From Mixophyes australis (taxonomy: Eukaryota; Chordata; Amphibia; Anura; Limnodynastidae), in contig JAVHZZ010000004.1 in the NCBI GenBank assembly GCA_036250195.1, positions 255,750,728-255,814,727 of the forward strand: a DNA stretch of 64,000 bases. Direction: 5' to 3'. This document shows positions 12,320 through 25,500 of the stretch, in pieces. The notes beneath the pieces were generated by a model that searched no databases, had not been told where the DNA came from, and worked only from the letters and a program-made list of their open reading frames with translations. The first letter of the stretch is position 1. Each line of letters opens with the position of its first letter. A program made the position numbers and the translations under genes.

Positions 12320-14115
12320 TCCAAAAAAGTATCTGGCAGTCTTTATTACTAAACATTACCGGCACATTTTTTAAGCCAACTTTCTCCGCCCTCTTAACCA
12401 AATAAAGCTAGATTTAACCATTTGGTCACACCTGTACATTTCTTGGATTGGCCACATTAATGTCGTAAAAATTAATATCCTCCCCAGATTGCATTATTTC
12501 CAGACTCTTCCAATTCGTATCCCACCCTACGTTTTTAAATGCCTCCAATTTCAAATTACTAAATTTGTTTGGTCGGGTAGACGGCCCCAAGTTCAACTTA
12601 AAGTTCTTCAGAGATTCCCGCGGGGAGGGGGCCTGGGGATTCCCGATTTCCGCCGATACTACCTCTTTGCCCAACTCCCTCGATGATGCGTTCTATGGTG
12701 TTGTTTGACAGATGAGAGTATGTTCTAAACTCAGGGCTGAGGGTTTGGGACTTCTCTCACCCTTTTCTTTCCTTTGGCTCTCAAAGTCTCGTCGCCCAAT
12801 ACGTTTTTTACTTGAAATAGTCATCTCACATTCCCTAGCAATTTGGAAAGACTCCTCTCAAAAATACAGCCTTTCGCCTCATCCCTCCCCTAACACCGTT
12901 ATTTAAATCCCAAGATTTGTCCCTAGAACTTCAACCCAACTCATTTCAGCAATGGCACTCGCAGGGAGTCAGATTTCTCACTCACCCAACGTCTTCCACA
13001 ACTTTTCCCCAATTTTCTGTTATCCAGTGTCGCTTTCATATCCCTTCAAAACGCTTCCACCAGTTTTTGCAATTACGCCATTTTCATAATGCTGTCAAAG
13101 ACTGCCTCTCCTGCCGCCCTCTCTATCTTTGTTTATGTCAATCTTCATCAAAAGGTCTCATCTCCACACTGTATTATGAGCTTGCTCCCTCTACCTCGGA
13201 CCTTCGGGACCCCCCATGAGCTAGCTTGGGAACGGGACCTTGGTGAGGTGTTAGATGAGTAATGGTCTAAGATCCATCAGAATGCAGCCTCCAGTTCTAT
13301 CGGTGTTAGAATTAAAGAGAATACCTATAAAGGTGCTATACCGATGGTACGATGTGCCTTTGCGACTCTGTAAAATCCTCCCTGACTCTTCTGATCAGTG
13401 CTGGTGGGGGTGCTCCCACAAGGGTACATTCCTCCATATTTGGTGGCCAAGCCCAAAACTGAGAAGCTTCTGGATCGAGATCAAACATTTGATCCAATCA
13501 ATTTTTCAGGTGGATATTCCCCTAAAGCCCAAATTCTTTCTTCTTGCTCTGGGAGCTCTCTTTGCAAGTCATCAGAATAAAATAATTAGGCACATTCTCT
13601 CGGCGGGTACTTGCCAAATAGCGGCAGATTGGCAGCATTCTCCTCCTTACTTGCAGTCAATAGTTAAGAGTTTGGCAGACCCAGCAGATGGAGTATATGA
13701 CCAGTATTAGCTACAACTCCTTGAGAGCCTTCACCAAGGTCTGGGAGTCATGGATGTCCTTTTTCCAGGCTTGTCCACCCTTCACATAACAAAGTATTAT
13801 CGTTTTTTCCCTTCACATCTTTTGTTTTCCCTTAAATTGGATCTAGCTACTTTTTTCCCCCTCCAACTTTTTCTCCCTTTCCCCCTTCTTCTCTCCCCTC
13901 TGTTCGGAAAACTTTGGTCACTCTTTCTTTACATGTATAATTATTCGGTTGACACGTGGAATTCCATTTTCTAGCTGGTCGTAGATTCTGTGTGAATCTT
14001 GTTATCTACAATTTGTGTTTTTTCACTGTGAGTTGTAATTTATTTTTTATGTGGCCTTGCAAGAAAAAAAACAACAAAACAAAACAACAAACTTTTAAAA
14101 AACAAAAACAAAACT
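12320..14115 (+). mobile_element. L1/Tx1-like LINE, 3' part of ORF2 and 3' UTR
   Basis: Translated fragments match the region after the RT domain in L1-type ORF2 proteins: HLYISWIGHINVVKINILPR (about 12425-12485), LHYFQTLPIRIPPYV, ITKFVWSGRRPQVQLK and RGGGLGIPDFRRYYLFAQL to about 12684. The C-terminal Cys/His segment reads CWWGCSHKGTFLHIWWPSPK (about 13395-13455), and HILSAGTCQIAADWQ lies near 13590-13635. The frame is broken at several points (after 12684, near 13250), so this is a relic. The A-rich tail at 14060-14115 is taken as the 3' end. The 5' part of the element is absent. Confidence 0.78.
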
Positions 14116-15477
14116 AATGAGGCCCCCATAATCTAGCAAATAGCCCACCATTGGCCTAAACTACAAAGTATGCACTCTATTTTCATGTTTATGGAAAATA
14201 CTATGAACATCTCCAGTTTACTAAAATTAACACAGACTGTAAAATGCACCAAGCTCTACAACACATTTCAGCATCTATGAAACAAAGGACACATGAACCA
14301 CAAAAATTTCAACGAGGTCAGCATTACAGTTACTCTTAAATGCAGTTCTGGTTAAGTTACATTATTGCCTTTCCAATAGATTACAGATATCAGAGACCAC
14401 ATCATGTCCTCAGAGAATTTGATACAGGTCAATAACTTGACATTTTAGACAGTTAAGCTGCGCAGACATCACTGGCCCTGCCCTTGTGTACAAATCTACA
14501 CAGCAGGTCTGTCGTTCATACTCCTAACATAGCAACCTGCTGCAAACTAGTGAGGGAAAAAAAAAATAAAAAGTGGATAGATTCACAGTAATTCTGTATA
14601 AACAAAATCCAGAGGCAACCTTTTCTATAAAAGTAAAACCCTATTCTCAATTAATCTCTTTGTCAAATATGACAGCCGAAAGGTTAGCCACTAATTCCTC
14701 AAGCTGAATTGTGCAAGTTCTTTTGTTATAAAGATCTGCTTTCTGGGGTAATAGGCAGAAATATGACTAGATGTAGGTCTATCTGCAGATAACTGCTGGG
14801 ACTGACAGTCAGAAAGATAGGAAGGTGTCATGCAAACACCATTTCTGGTGGATGCCTTGGTTGGTGAATCCTAAAAAAAATAAAAGCAGCCAATTTGGCT
14901 ATTATTTTCAAAAGCGAAATGTATTGAAGCTGTGACATCTAATTAGAAAATGTATTTTTTATTAGCCAACGTTAACTTTTGGGTGGACAGTAAAATATCC
15001 AGCATCACTAAATGTTTTCTAGAGACACTTCTAGTCTCTCAGTTAACTTTGAAACAGTCACTTACATATAGGCATATAATTTGTGGGCTGTACCTTTATG
15101 TATCAGACTACTTTACTAAGAACCATAGGCAACGGAGGTTCTGCTCGACTAACATTCCCTAGACCCAACTTTACTGGTTCTTAATGAATTTTGCATGAGC
15201 CTTAGAGCAGCCCACAATGACTGCATCCACTGTCTCTAGGCATCTCATCCATTTTAAGAAGTTAAGAGCAGGGCTGCAAAAAGGAATTTCAGGCCCTGGT
15301 ACAACTCCATAGCCACAGAAGGAGGAGTGACCACACCAGGTTGGTGTCTCCTCCCACTACACAGGCAGGCCAAAGCTCCCAGGCAGGCCCAGGCCTGGCG
15401 CTTTATATACCCAGACACCCTCATCCCCTTGGCACCCCTGGTTAAAAGTCAACATATACTATTCATATTACTCTTAG
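14116..15477. other. Intergenic DNA between LINE and DBN1 3' end
   Basis: AT-rich with no recognised gene. A more GC-rich patch with CAGGCAGGCC repeats at 15360-15400 may be an old repeat. A CAA-type microsatellite lies at 15508-15525, just past this stretch. Confidence 0.45.
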
Positions 15478-15529
15478 TTTATTTGGGCAATTTTACATCC
15501 TGAACATAAACAACAACAACAACAACATT

Positions 15530-16438
15530 ATATGGTTGGATCCAGACTCCTTTATTAACACACGAGCACAGTCTGTACAGTGTTGTGCTTTCAGAACAGT
15601 ACTAAACATGAAAAAGAAAAAAAGCTTTGCTGTAGGTAATGAAATTATGAATCAAAGAGGTGGTCAACAGAAGATGGGAGAAAAAAAAATTCTGTGTGCA
15701 CAACTTCCCTCCTTCCCACCAACCTACCAGCAGGAGCTAATGATCCAAGTACAAGGCATAGCACCCCCACATCCAGGGAATAAATAGGAACACAGAGCAA
15801 ATTAATAATATGGAAGGGAGGAGAGTGCTACAGCAGAAAATATGCCTCTCTCTGCCCTGTAGGGTTGTGCAGGAGTATTAAAGGGTTAATTATTGCCATA
15901 AGTTTCTATTTTGTTTTCTCAAAAAAAGCTGCAGGAACAAGTTACAAAGATAAAACTACAACAAGAAATCCTCTCTGCATCCTTCAATCCGAACGCAAAA
16001 GGCAGTCGGGATTCAGGCTGGTCAACAAAAAAAAAAAAAAAATTATAATGGTTATTCCAGCTAATAACACTGACTGAACCAGGCGCTAGGCTGCTGCTCC
16101 TGGCTCTGATGCACGAGTTCTGTTCAACCTAGGAGTAATAGCAATCTCCGTTATCCTGTCAAACAAAGTAGAGAAAAGCCAGTAAGACTACGACTGGCTC
16201 ATTAGTATATATAGAAAAGAATAAACTGAAAGGAGGGAAAGTAAGGGACAGTCTGTCTCCCACCCCCCAAAATCTCACATGGTGGTAAAGAGTGGGGGGG
16301 AAGTAGACAGGGTCTTACTAGCATGGCTCCAGCAGGTGCAGAAGCCTCAGCCATTACTACAATACTTCTGTCACACGGCTGTGTCACATTTTTTCTTTGT
16401 CACGCGTTTTGGGCACGTATAATAGGAGACCAGGTTTA
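15530..16438 (-). other. DBN1: DBN1 3' untranslated region (approximate end)
   Basis: Sequence downstream of the drebrin stop on the minus strand. Canonical AATAAA signals on that strand lie at 15551-15556 and 15478-15483, so the mRNA probably ends near 15530 or 15460. The stretch holds several A-runs and no coding signal. The end is inferred from the signals only. Confidence 0.55.
15551..15556 (-). terminator. Candidate poly(A) signal AATAAA for DBN1
   Basis: AATAAA on the minus strand about 885 nt after the drebrin stop codon. A second copy lies at 15478-15483. Either could be used. Confidence 0.45.
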
Positions 16439-16527
16439 CTAAGCACTTTCACCAAAGCCTCTTCCCTCTTCGTCATCTTCTTCTTCTTCCATCACAGGGT
16501 CAGAATCCCAACATGTAATGTCAATCT
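16439..16527 (-). CDS. DBN1: DBN1 coding exon 13 (C-terminus and stop)
   Basis: This 89-nt coding part completes a Glu codon and encodes [20 protein letters not shown] followed by GRGFGESA and a TAG stop at 16439-16441. Human drebrin ends with the similar [12 protein letters not shown] and an acidic tail. The acceptor is TTTCAG. Confidence 0.95.
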
Positions 16528-19500
16528 CTGAAATAGACAACAAGTACTGTCTAGTCTGGGGGCCAACAAACACACTCATCAGTCAATGTTTTAACAACAG
16601 ACCTACTTGTTCACTAAACAATTAAGGAGCCTTTATGGTAACTTTTCTTCCCCATTATATTACTATGGAAAACTCTTTATACAGCAGTACATATAAGAGG
16701 GGGCTTTATTACAGTCCAGAGAGCTCTACCACCCTCATTTGTCTTCCATAGTCTCCATCCTGCTGACTGCTCCCTCCCAGGTGTATATTTGCCTGAACAT
16801 TAATACTATAGCAGAAATGCCAGGAAAAAAAGGACAGAGTGATAACAATGAGGGACAATGCTTTTTAGATTTTGACTTTTCCCTTTAAATCACCATCTCA
16901 GCAACGAATCTCTTTGCAGTGCAGTGGTTACATTTTGCAAGAAAGAAGTTAAATTGTGTGATTATAGAAAGTAAATTTGAAAATACCTTTACTAAACGAC
17001 ACGATTCTAAAAATGCAGACGTTAAAGGGTCATTTTATCAAATAAAAAAAGTTCCTACCTGTAGTGTTTCACAAGAGTATATAAAAGGCTGCCTGGTGGC
17101 ACATTATTTTCCCAAGGTTGCCAGGGGCAACCAATTCCAGTGCTGGGAGAAATGGTGTATGACCCCTCCCTCCCAGGCCTAATCGCTATTGAAATGCAGC
17201 AAGCCAGGCAGTGCTTCCATAAGCATTTATGAGACGTTGTTTAGTGAAGGTGGCATGGTGATGGAGCTACACTAATAAAATGAGGTATGTAAGCGGAAGA
17301 AATGACAGAAGGGTTGAGGGTATCAGAAAAGGCAGAATGGATGGGCAAAGAAACAATGAGAATGCACAGAAAAGGAGCTTTAAAAAAGGGAGGAGGTTAG
17401 ACTAACACTACAATGAGCAGCAGAGAGGAAGGGTAAAAAAAAAAAAAAAAGCTATATAGATTCCTGTGGGACAATCAAGAATAAATACTATCCCCAGCTA
17501 CAGAGATCTCCCACATTAAACAAAACCCCACATGAGCCAGGTCTGGCCGAGGAAAGACAAGATGACCTCTGCTGTTACCTGGTGGTTTGTTGTAAAACAC
17601 TGGAGGTGGAGCTTTTGCAGACATGTCATCTGGCTGAGCGAAGTCTTCATCTTGTGACTGGCTGAAATACCCTTCACTTGCCTGGAGAAACATGCATTAA
17701 ACACGATTAGACACACTCTCTCTTTCAACCTTAACACAAATATTATGCAGTTTAAGCACCTAATTAGACGGACGACTGAAGAAAAAAACAAAAGTACAGC
17801 TCTGAACATAACATGTTAGAATATTATATATTGCTGTTTTGTCCTCTCAAACAACTAAATCCTATTTTTTATCAGCAGTCACATCAGTGCAGTCATCTCT
17901 ATCCTATGAAATGCAATGTGAAAGTTAAATGGACACCAACACAGTTGTGCAAAATTATGCTGATGTTAAAGCCCATCTTTAATCAAGAGAACAGTTGTCA
18001 TCTTTGTCTACCATTTTGTGCTAGCAAAAAGGTATCACTAGATATGTGGAGATGCAGCAGTATACATTGTAGCTTTTCTACCACTGTTTCAATATCCTGT
18101 CACTATGCTGCAAATATGTAGCTGTATAATAACCAACTGAGATAGCAGCCGTTACAGGCCCCAATCCAGTCCCCCTGAGCTGCCGGGACAATTATATAGC
18201 TGCCACCTTTAATATTCTGGGCCCTGTTTTTCTCTGAACGTGCTAGCCAGAAAATAGAATGGTGTGCGCAGTTGGCTTAGTAAGCTCCCTATGTACCACA
18301 GATACTAAGTGCCATTTAAAGACCCAGAATGTTGTGCATGTAAATCTGTATTCTAGAGATCCAAATTCTGCTACGAGGAAAGGTCATCATCCTCTAAGCA
18401 GGACGTGCAGATAGGTGTGGAGTCGCAAGGCAGTTGAGGGGAAGAAGTCCCACCACAGAACCCTTGGGGCCCCTTTGACATTCATCTATGGGGCTCACTC
18501 ATTTCTAGTTATTCCCCTGACTCAGAGTTGTTATAGGCTATGAAGCTTAAGCCTGGTTAATTGACAAACGGAGCAAAAATTCTCATCAAGAATTGATGTA
18601 AATACTTAATCTCCTCATGACCAGAGTCATTTGTACCTTAATTACTAGGACAATTTTGGCATTTACCAGGAATAATTATACTCAAAAGTCAAAGAAAATT
18701 TTAGAGAGTTGTTATTCCCCTCAGAAGAGAGATTTTATTTGGTACCATTTTTGATTAACATATATTTTTATTTGATGGGCATTCGATAAACACGCTTAAC
18801 AAATTAATTATTATACAAGTAGCAGAACCCTAGACAACCATCTGAAAATGTTATCACCTAGTGTTGCGGAGAATACAGCCATGTTCTTTTACACATCATT
18901 TTACATCCAGAAGCGATTATCTATCTCCCACGTTTATGTAGTAAAATGGACCAGTGAATGGTTTGTCTGATAAAATGGGTCACAATATCTAATATACTAT
19001 TTATTCATTCCAATAGTCTTTAATTTTAATGTTGGACATGTCATGCAATCAATTAGGCCATCATTACTGGCTGCATTATGTCAGGGCCCTATGCCACACA
19101 TAACAAAGAAATGACATTTAATAGGTTGAAATACTGGCCACAAAGGACATGAAGGTTTTAGGTAAAATACAGCAACATTCAATTCAATCCTGAGCTAGAC
19201 TATGAACAGCTGATAATTTTGCTATAAAATCACATGACATTGCAGTGTTTGAGAGGCCATTCCTCACATTCTAGCTCCTAGCCAGCGACCTATTCCTCAC
19301 CGTGCAGTCGTTCATTTCAGGAAAAAACGCATTGATTGCAAAAAGGAAGGAGAAGGCGACTAGTGTCACTGCGCCTCATCCTGCAATCATTTACTGAAGT
19401 GTTGTGACCAGAGCTCTTGGAAAATGATTCATCGGGTCACACAAGAGGTTTTCTCCTGAGTGTTAATAACTTTTAAAAAGTTGCCTGTGGTCATCCACCA

Positions 19501-22500
19501 ATAGAATACCTCTGCCATGTAGGAGATCAGTCATCATTAAAATCATATTCTTGTTATATAGGCTTTGAAAGGTCTTCCCTGTGTGTATAAACGAATATCA
19601 GTGAGAAGAAAATTTCTTTGCAATAATGACTTCGGTGTACATTTACTAAACTGCGGGTTTGAAAAAGTAGAGATGTTGCCTATAGCAACCAAATTCTAGT
19701 TATTTATTTAGTACATTCTGATCCAATTCTAAAAAGACAGCCAGAATCTGCACTTTTTCAAACCCACAGTTTAGTAAATATACCACTTGGTGGACAAAGT
19801 AAAAATGCATCTTTTTTTCAGTAAAATGCCTCACGGTTTCTATATTATGTGTACAACTGATGGAAGGTAAAATAAAATACCAAGATACAACCTTTGCATG
19901 TTTGATTAGTTGTAGCTTGCGGATTTAAAGCAAAATATATTTTGAAGGAGATAGTCAGGGTTTAATTAAACAATAAGCATTGGCTAGACTATTCAAAAAG
20001 GAAGAAATATAACATTTTTGTGGCAAGGAAGGCGACAGTTATTTAATATTGATATTCATTTTTTTTATGTAGTACGGAGATTAGATTTTTTAGCACACCT
20101 GAGTTCCTTCTCTTTGTGATGTCTCCCCATTCGTCAGAGAGTCTGTGAGTTCTGGCTGGTGACAAGAAGCTTCCTGCAATGCATGCTGATAGCTCAAAGT
20201 CATCTGATGAGGACCCTCAATGTGAATGATACTCTGAGGATCTTCCTCTGCCTCCATGTCACAGAACGTAGGGGGTGGTTGTGGTAGCTCCTCAAAATTC
20301 AGAAGATTATCATCAGGGATAGGAGGACAAACCTCTGTTTCCCCAAGGGCCTTTTGTTCTGTGTGGATGATCTCATGAGAAGTCATCAAATTGCCATCTG
20401 TCCACGTAGATTCCTGGGGTTCATCATTCTGCCACAGATCCAGGAGACTAGATGCTTCTTGTTTTGGAGGTGGATGTTCATCGGACATCAAGTCAACCTC
20501 TCCCAGCTCCATAACAGCTTCCTCCTCACTCCCAGTCAACTGAGGAGCAGCTGGGAACCCCACATCCTCATCTCTTGTCTCCATAAAAACATCTTCTGTG
20601 AGCCCCTGTGGTTGCCATGCACCATCTTGAACAGGTTGCTCTGAACTCAGAGCCTTATTCCACTCTTCACCCAGACTACTACGCCGTTCTTTTTCAGGAG
20701 AATGAGGTGGTCCTGCTTCTGAGGAGCTTCTCACCGCTTCAAGTGAAGGAAGACAATAAGATTACTAATATAAATTAGTGACATTTCACTTGTTACAAGT
20801 GTGCCAAGCCTAAAACACCAGATAATACAACAAAACATCATTATACAATAGAAAATACATCATTTGGAAACTCGCGCTTCCGTTTATTTCCCATTAATAG
20901 CAGGAGCATAATGGACACATTTACAGAACAAAAAATATGCAGCGCACAAAAAATAAAAACCATACAGTTTTGTTTGTAGGTCATGTACAGCTGTACTTAT
21001 TATCATAAATCTTTGCACTGAATTTACTTTAAACAAACCTTATAATGCAAGTAATTGTGAAAAAAAAAAACATGTACATTTTTTCTATGGGAGTGAATGT
21101 TAAATGTCAACTCCAGAACAATGCAAGCAAACATAGCCTTTCTAGCTCACATGGGGCCCCTTAAATACAAAACAGTGCAGTTGTGAGACAGACACTCACT
21201 GACGTCACAAGCATTAATAAAAATATAATTTCATCATCATTTAAAATCAGGCCAACCACATACATTGTGATGCCATACATTGAGCCCTAGTGCAAAACGC
21301 CCATATCTGTGCCCAATTTGCTCACACACTGCAGGCTGCAAAATTCAGAACATGTTTGGCAGACGGACTGAATGGACTGTAGAGGTCCCCACATTTCCTT
21401 CAAGCCTGGGACTGCACACAAGGCGATCGCGTCATTGGCCATCATGATTTTCCTTCAAATATGATGATTTTGATCGCTCAAGACAATCATATTGCTGGCT
21501 GTGTATTTGGGCCATGTGAATACTTAAGAGTCTATTTAGCAGAGCAAAGATGGGCAAATTTGTGTGCATTATGTTTGAATCAAATATACTAAATATCTTA
21601 TTTTCAATGTAAATTTATCTTTAATATGGAGTAAATGTTTGCCCATGAAATTGCATTCACTGGGTACATGCACTCATCTGCCTGAACATACCCGTCCGAG
21701 GGGTTAACAATGAAATACTGCCATCAGATGTGGCTCTCTCTTGCTGCTTGAAAAATTCCCGGGGATTCTCTGTACGCTGCGCAATAATGGCAGCAGCTTC
21801 CTGTTGAGTGGAAACAAGAAAAAACAATTAGTGAAAGCACACTTTGCCTCTTTGGGAAGGAACATGTGGAAACTGCCGTTATGAATGTCCAAACTACTCT
21901 AGAACGATTAAGTTCAATCCTCTGTATGCACAGGTGTAATACATGCGATCATACAAACCAGTACAAGCCCAAGAAGCTTTAGCACCCAAGGCATATAATG
22001 CACAGATAGTCTACATGTGTGGCATTTCCTTCTGAACAGTATGTTACAATGTGCAATAGATAATGACTGTAGGAATCAAATTTATTTCAGCCAGATGCTT
22101 ATAGTTCTATTGCAATGTGTGTTGCTTTCTGAATACACTTACCTTACCTTCACCTGTATAATGTTCAACCTATTAATATATATATAGTAATGTTGAAGGC
22201 AATATCCTGGGGAATTTGGGAACTTTCTGCCATGCACATATGTCCTACTGTGTAACCACTGCAGGCTCTGCAGAATGATGAAACATATTTGGCTGGACGG
22301 CCATCTGAGAACCAAAATTACGTGGCTTAAAAAAAATAATTAAAAAAAGTAGTAACAAGTCCTGTTTTTTTGGATCACTATAGGATTGGTAAAGTCTCCA
22401 GGGAATGGCCACCCTAATGTCTAAATAGGTTACAGATTCCACATATGTGAACAATCTTCACCATAATGGTTTATTAAAATCACCTTTGCTCTTCGCTGCT

Positions 22501-25500
22501 TCTCCAGTGAACTCCAGCAGAGAATGAGAGTGCACATTGCACTAACAATGACAGTATTTATTGATGGTTGGTTGTCCTAGCAGCACTCAGTCCATTCCCC
22601 GGCTCATAAGCAGCTTTGTGGCAGCAGTTAGCAATAGCAACACCAGGGAAAAGAATACATAAAACAGAATACCAAACAATTTTTGTGGTAGTCTTGGGGG
22701 GACACCCGCTACCGACCTCCACGATCAGCTGAGGGCCCCTGGCACCAAGCAAACTTGCTGCACTCAAAAGCAAGTGTCTTTTCCGTCTTACCCTTGAATA
22801 AACCACCAGCCTTACCTCCACTTCACTTTCTGTCCTCTTCTGCTCTGCCCCCTCGTCGTCATCTCTCTGATCCATCTGGCAGGGTATAAACAGACAATTC
22901 TATTAACAATAATAAAGCACTGCTGGTTTATTACGGGTGGTGGAAATGGCCTAGATCTCAAAGATTCACTCACAAATATAGAGTTGCCTTGTAGCCTTTT
23001 TTTTGACTCCTCTTCCTCCTCGTCTTGCAGCTTCCTTCTGTCATTGAACCAGACAACACAACCACTAAAGTGATTTTTAAACATACACAGTTAGTTTCAA
23101 GTCAATTTAAAAAAACTATATATATGTTCTAGCCATATCACCATATTTTTTTTGCATATGAAAAAGATTAACAAAATATGAAAAATACATTACGCATTTG
23201 CTTCTTTGTTCAGTCATAAAACAAAACCAACCATGACTTTATAATCATTAGTTTTGCCCAATTTTCCAGTACTTGTGTTCATGAATAATACCCTACACTT
23301 TTTCATTTAGCGTGTCCGTGTCTATACACAGTCTCTGATTTGGTTAAAGAAAGCAGGTACCTGTGTTCCTCTATTTGCTGCTCTCTTTCCTGGTAACGTT
23401 TCTCACGTTCTTCTTGCTCTTTCCGCTCTTGTTCCATGCGTTCCTGCTCAAAGCGAAGCCTCTCATCCAGTGCCTTTTGCCTCTCTTCCTGTTTCCTCTC
23501 CTCTTCCTCTCTCTGATAGGAACAAAGCAATAGCAGTTTAAGTGAGGGAGGGAAAAACAAATAAATCAAGCAAGAGAGGTGGGCAAGAAAACATATCCAA
23601 AGCAGTCATACAGAGGACACTGCAATATTTTAAATACAGGTAGAATACATTTAATTCATCTAGACATGGCCAAAAAATTTCCCAGTTACCAAATTTGGAA
23701 TAGTCTCCTATCCACTCATGTCACTAAATCATGGAGTCACACCCCTAAGCCACAAAGTTGTAAGAATGTAGCAAGCGTTGATGCCATGAAGCCATAAAGT
23801 CATGGTGTAGAGCAGGTGTTTTCAGAACAAGGGGGAGGGGATAAAATAAGAAATATGCATGGTTTAAAAAAAACAAAAACATAAGTTAGGATTTAAATGT
23901 CCGATACCAAGACATCAGCTGATATGTTGACAAAATTAATTCGTCTGAATTGTTGCCCGTTTGTTAAAGGACCTAGAAGACATTGAATTATTGAAGATCA
24001 CATCTAAACATAACATATATGATCAAATGAAAGAGGAGGGAGGAAAAAAGAAAAAGTTTTACTTTTGCTTGCTCCCAGAACTGTTCCCTATTGAGCCGTT
24101 TCATTTCCACAGCTGCATTTGTCTTCTGATAATTGGTTCCCTGCGGAAGAGATAAAATGTTGGATTTCCTATAGTGATATAACACCCATGATTCTGTACT
24201 CCACACTGGTCTCTACTTACCACAGGATCACCATTTCCTTCTTCTCTGACCTGCAGCCGCTGAAGGACAGGACTGGCCAGTCGCCCAGAGCCATTAGACA
24301 AACGCTGACTTATGGCCAAAGGATCTATGTCCTCCACACTACTTGCGTTCACTATGACATCCACACCCTATACAATGAGATCACCAACAGAACAAAATAT
24401 TATTTCATCACTTGATAGCATGAGGTGAAGTAGGAAAATATACAAAAAAGAAAACTCCAAAACATAAAACCAAACCCAAAAGTAACTCAGATAGTCATAA
24501 GAAGGTTCGGAGAGAATCCAAGTTTTAAAAAGGGAAAGTGATGGGAAAGTTCAAAGCTCATGTAGCCAAGAGAATGCCCAGTGACATGTCCAGGAATACC
24601 CCCTAGGGGAAGGGAATTCTAGATCTGACAGTCTAATCTGATTAGAGAAAAATAATCTTTAAAAAAACAGTACATTCTGTCACCATTACGGTCAGACCTA
24701 GAGTATAATACATATATTGGTATTTGCTATCCAAAAGCTAATTTTATTTACATTCAGTGCTGCTGAAATTAATTCTAGTTTGCTTGAATTCATTTGTTCA
24801 AATGTTCTTAAAATTAAGGGGGGGTTGGCGTCAAACAAACGCGAGCTACACAGTTTAACTGGACATCTTGGTGTAAGAAAATGGGGAAGCAAACCCCAAT
24901 GTGGGTAGTTCTTCTTCTTGATACTTACATTACACCAGTAACCACAAAGCTAAGTCTATAAGCTCTAACGCCAGACTGTTCACTAGTAACAATCCTCACC
25001 TGGAAAAAATCTGCCACCTGTGCTACGTGACTGGCACATGCACACTTCCTGGCATCGGGTACATCTTCACCAACCTAAGTCAGAAAACAACGCAAATGCT
25101 TAAATGCCAAGCTTGGAGGAATGAGGTTCCACATTGTACACAACACTATACAAACATGTAACATGGACGTGAACAGCGGCAAATAGGTGTCTGTGCATTG
25201 TGAGACAATCAATAATTAGGTTACAAGTTCTCAAGTAGAGAAGATTTAAAACAGTTTACAACTGGTGTATTTGACAATGACCTCAAAACAAAACACTGTC
25301 ATATTACCTTGCAATCCTGCATTTAATTTGGTGGACAAATTGTGCCTGTATGCTAAACACAACGGTCTCTCCAAAAAAGCTACCTTCCCTGTTAAACACT
25401 GCAGTGAGTAATAGCTAGTCGTTTTAAATCTATTGCCACTAGGGGGCATCAATGTGACCACACATATAAATATATGATCATTGACTATGCTTACAGCCAC

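Larger units (their letters stand above)
17682..20098 (-). other. DBN1: DBN1 intron 11
   Basis: GT-AG intron of 2417 bp holding a hAT-type end (18463-18521) and a MITE (19634-19786). The remainder is AT-rich with no coding pattern. Confidence 0.85.

Noticed and set aside
16393..16416. CACGCGTTTTGGGC in the DBN1 3' UTR as a second hammerhead-like site
   Set aside because: Only the ACGCGTTTTGG string is shared with 32394-32404; the GGACGAAA core is missing.
20354..20644. 96-codon plus-strand ORF
   Set aside because: It is an antisense shadow of DBN1 exon 11.
23303..23569. Separate 88-residue protein rich in Glu and Arg
   Set aside because: It is DBN1 exon 7 with intron read-through at both ends.
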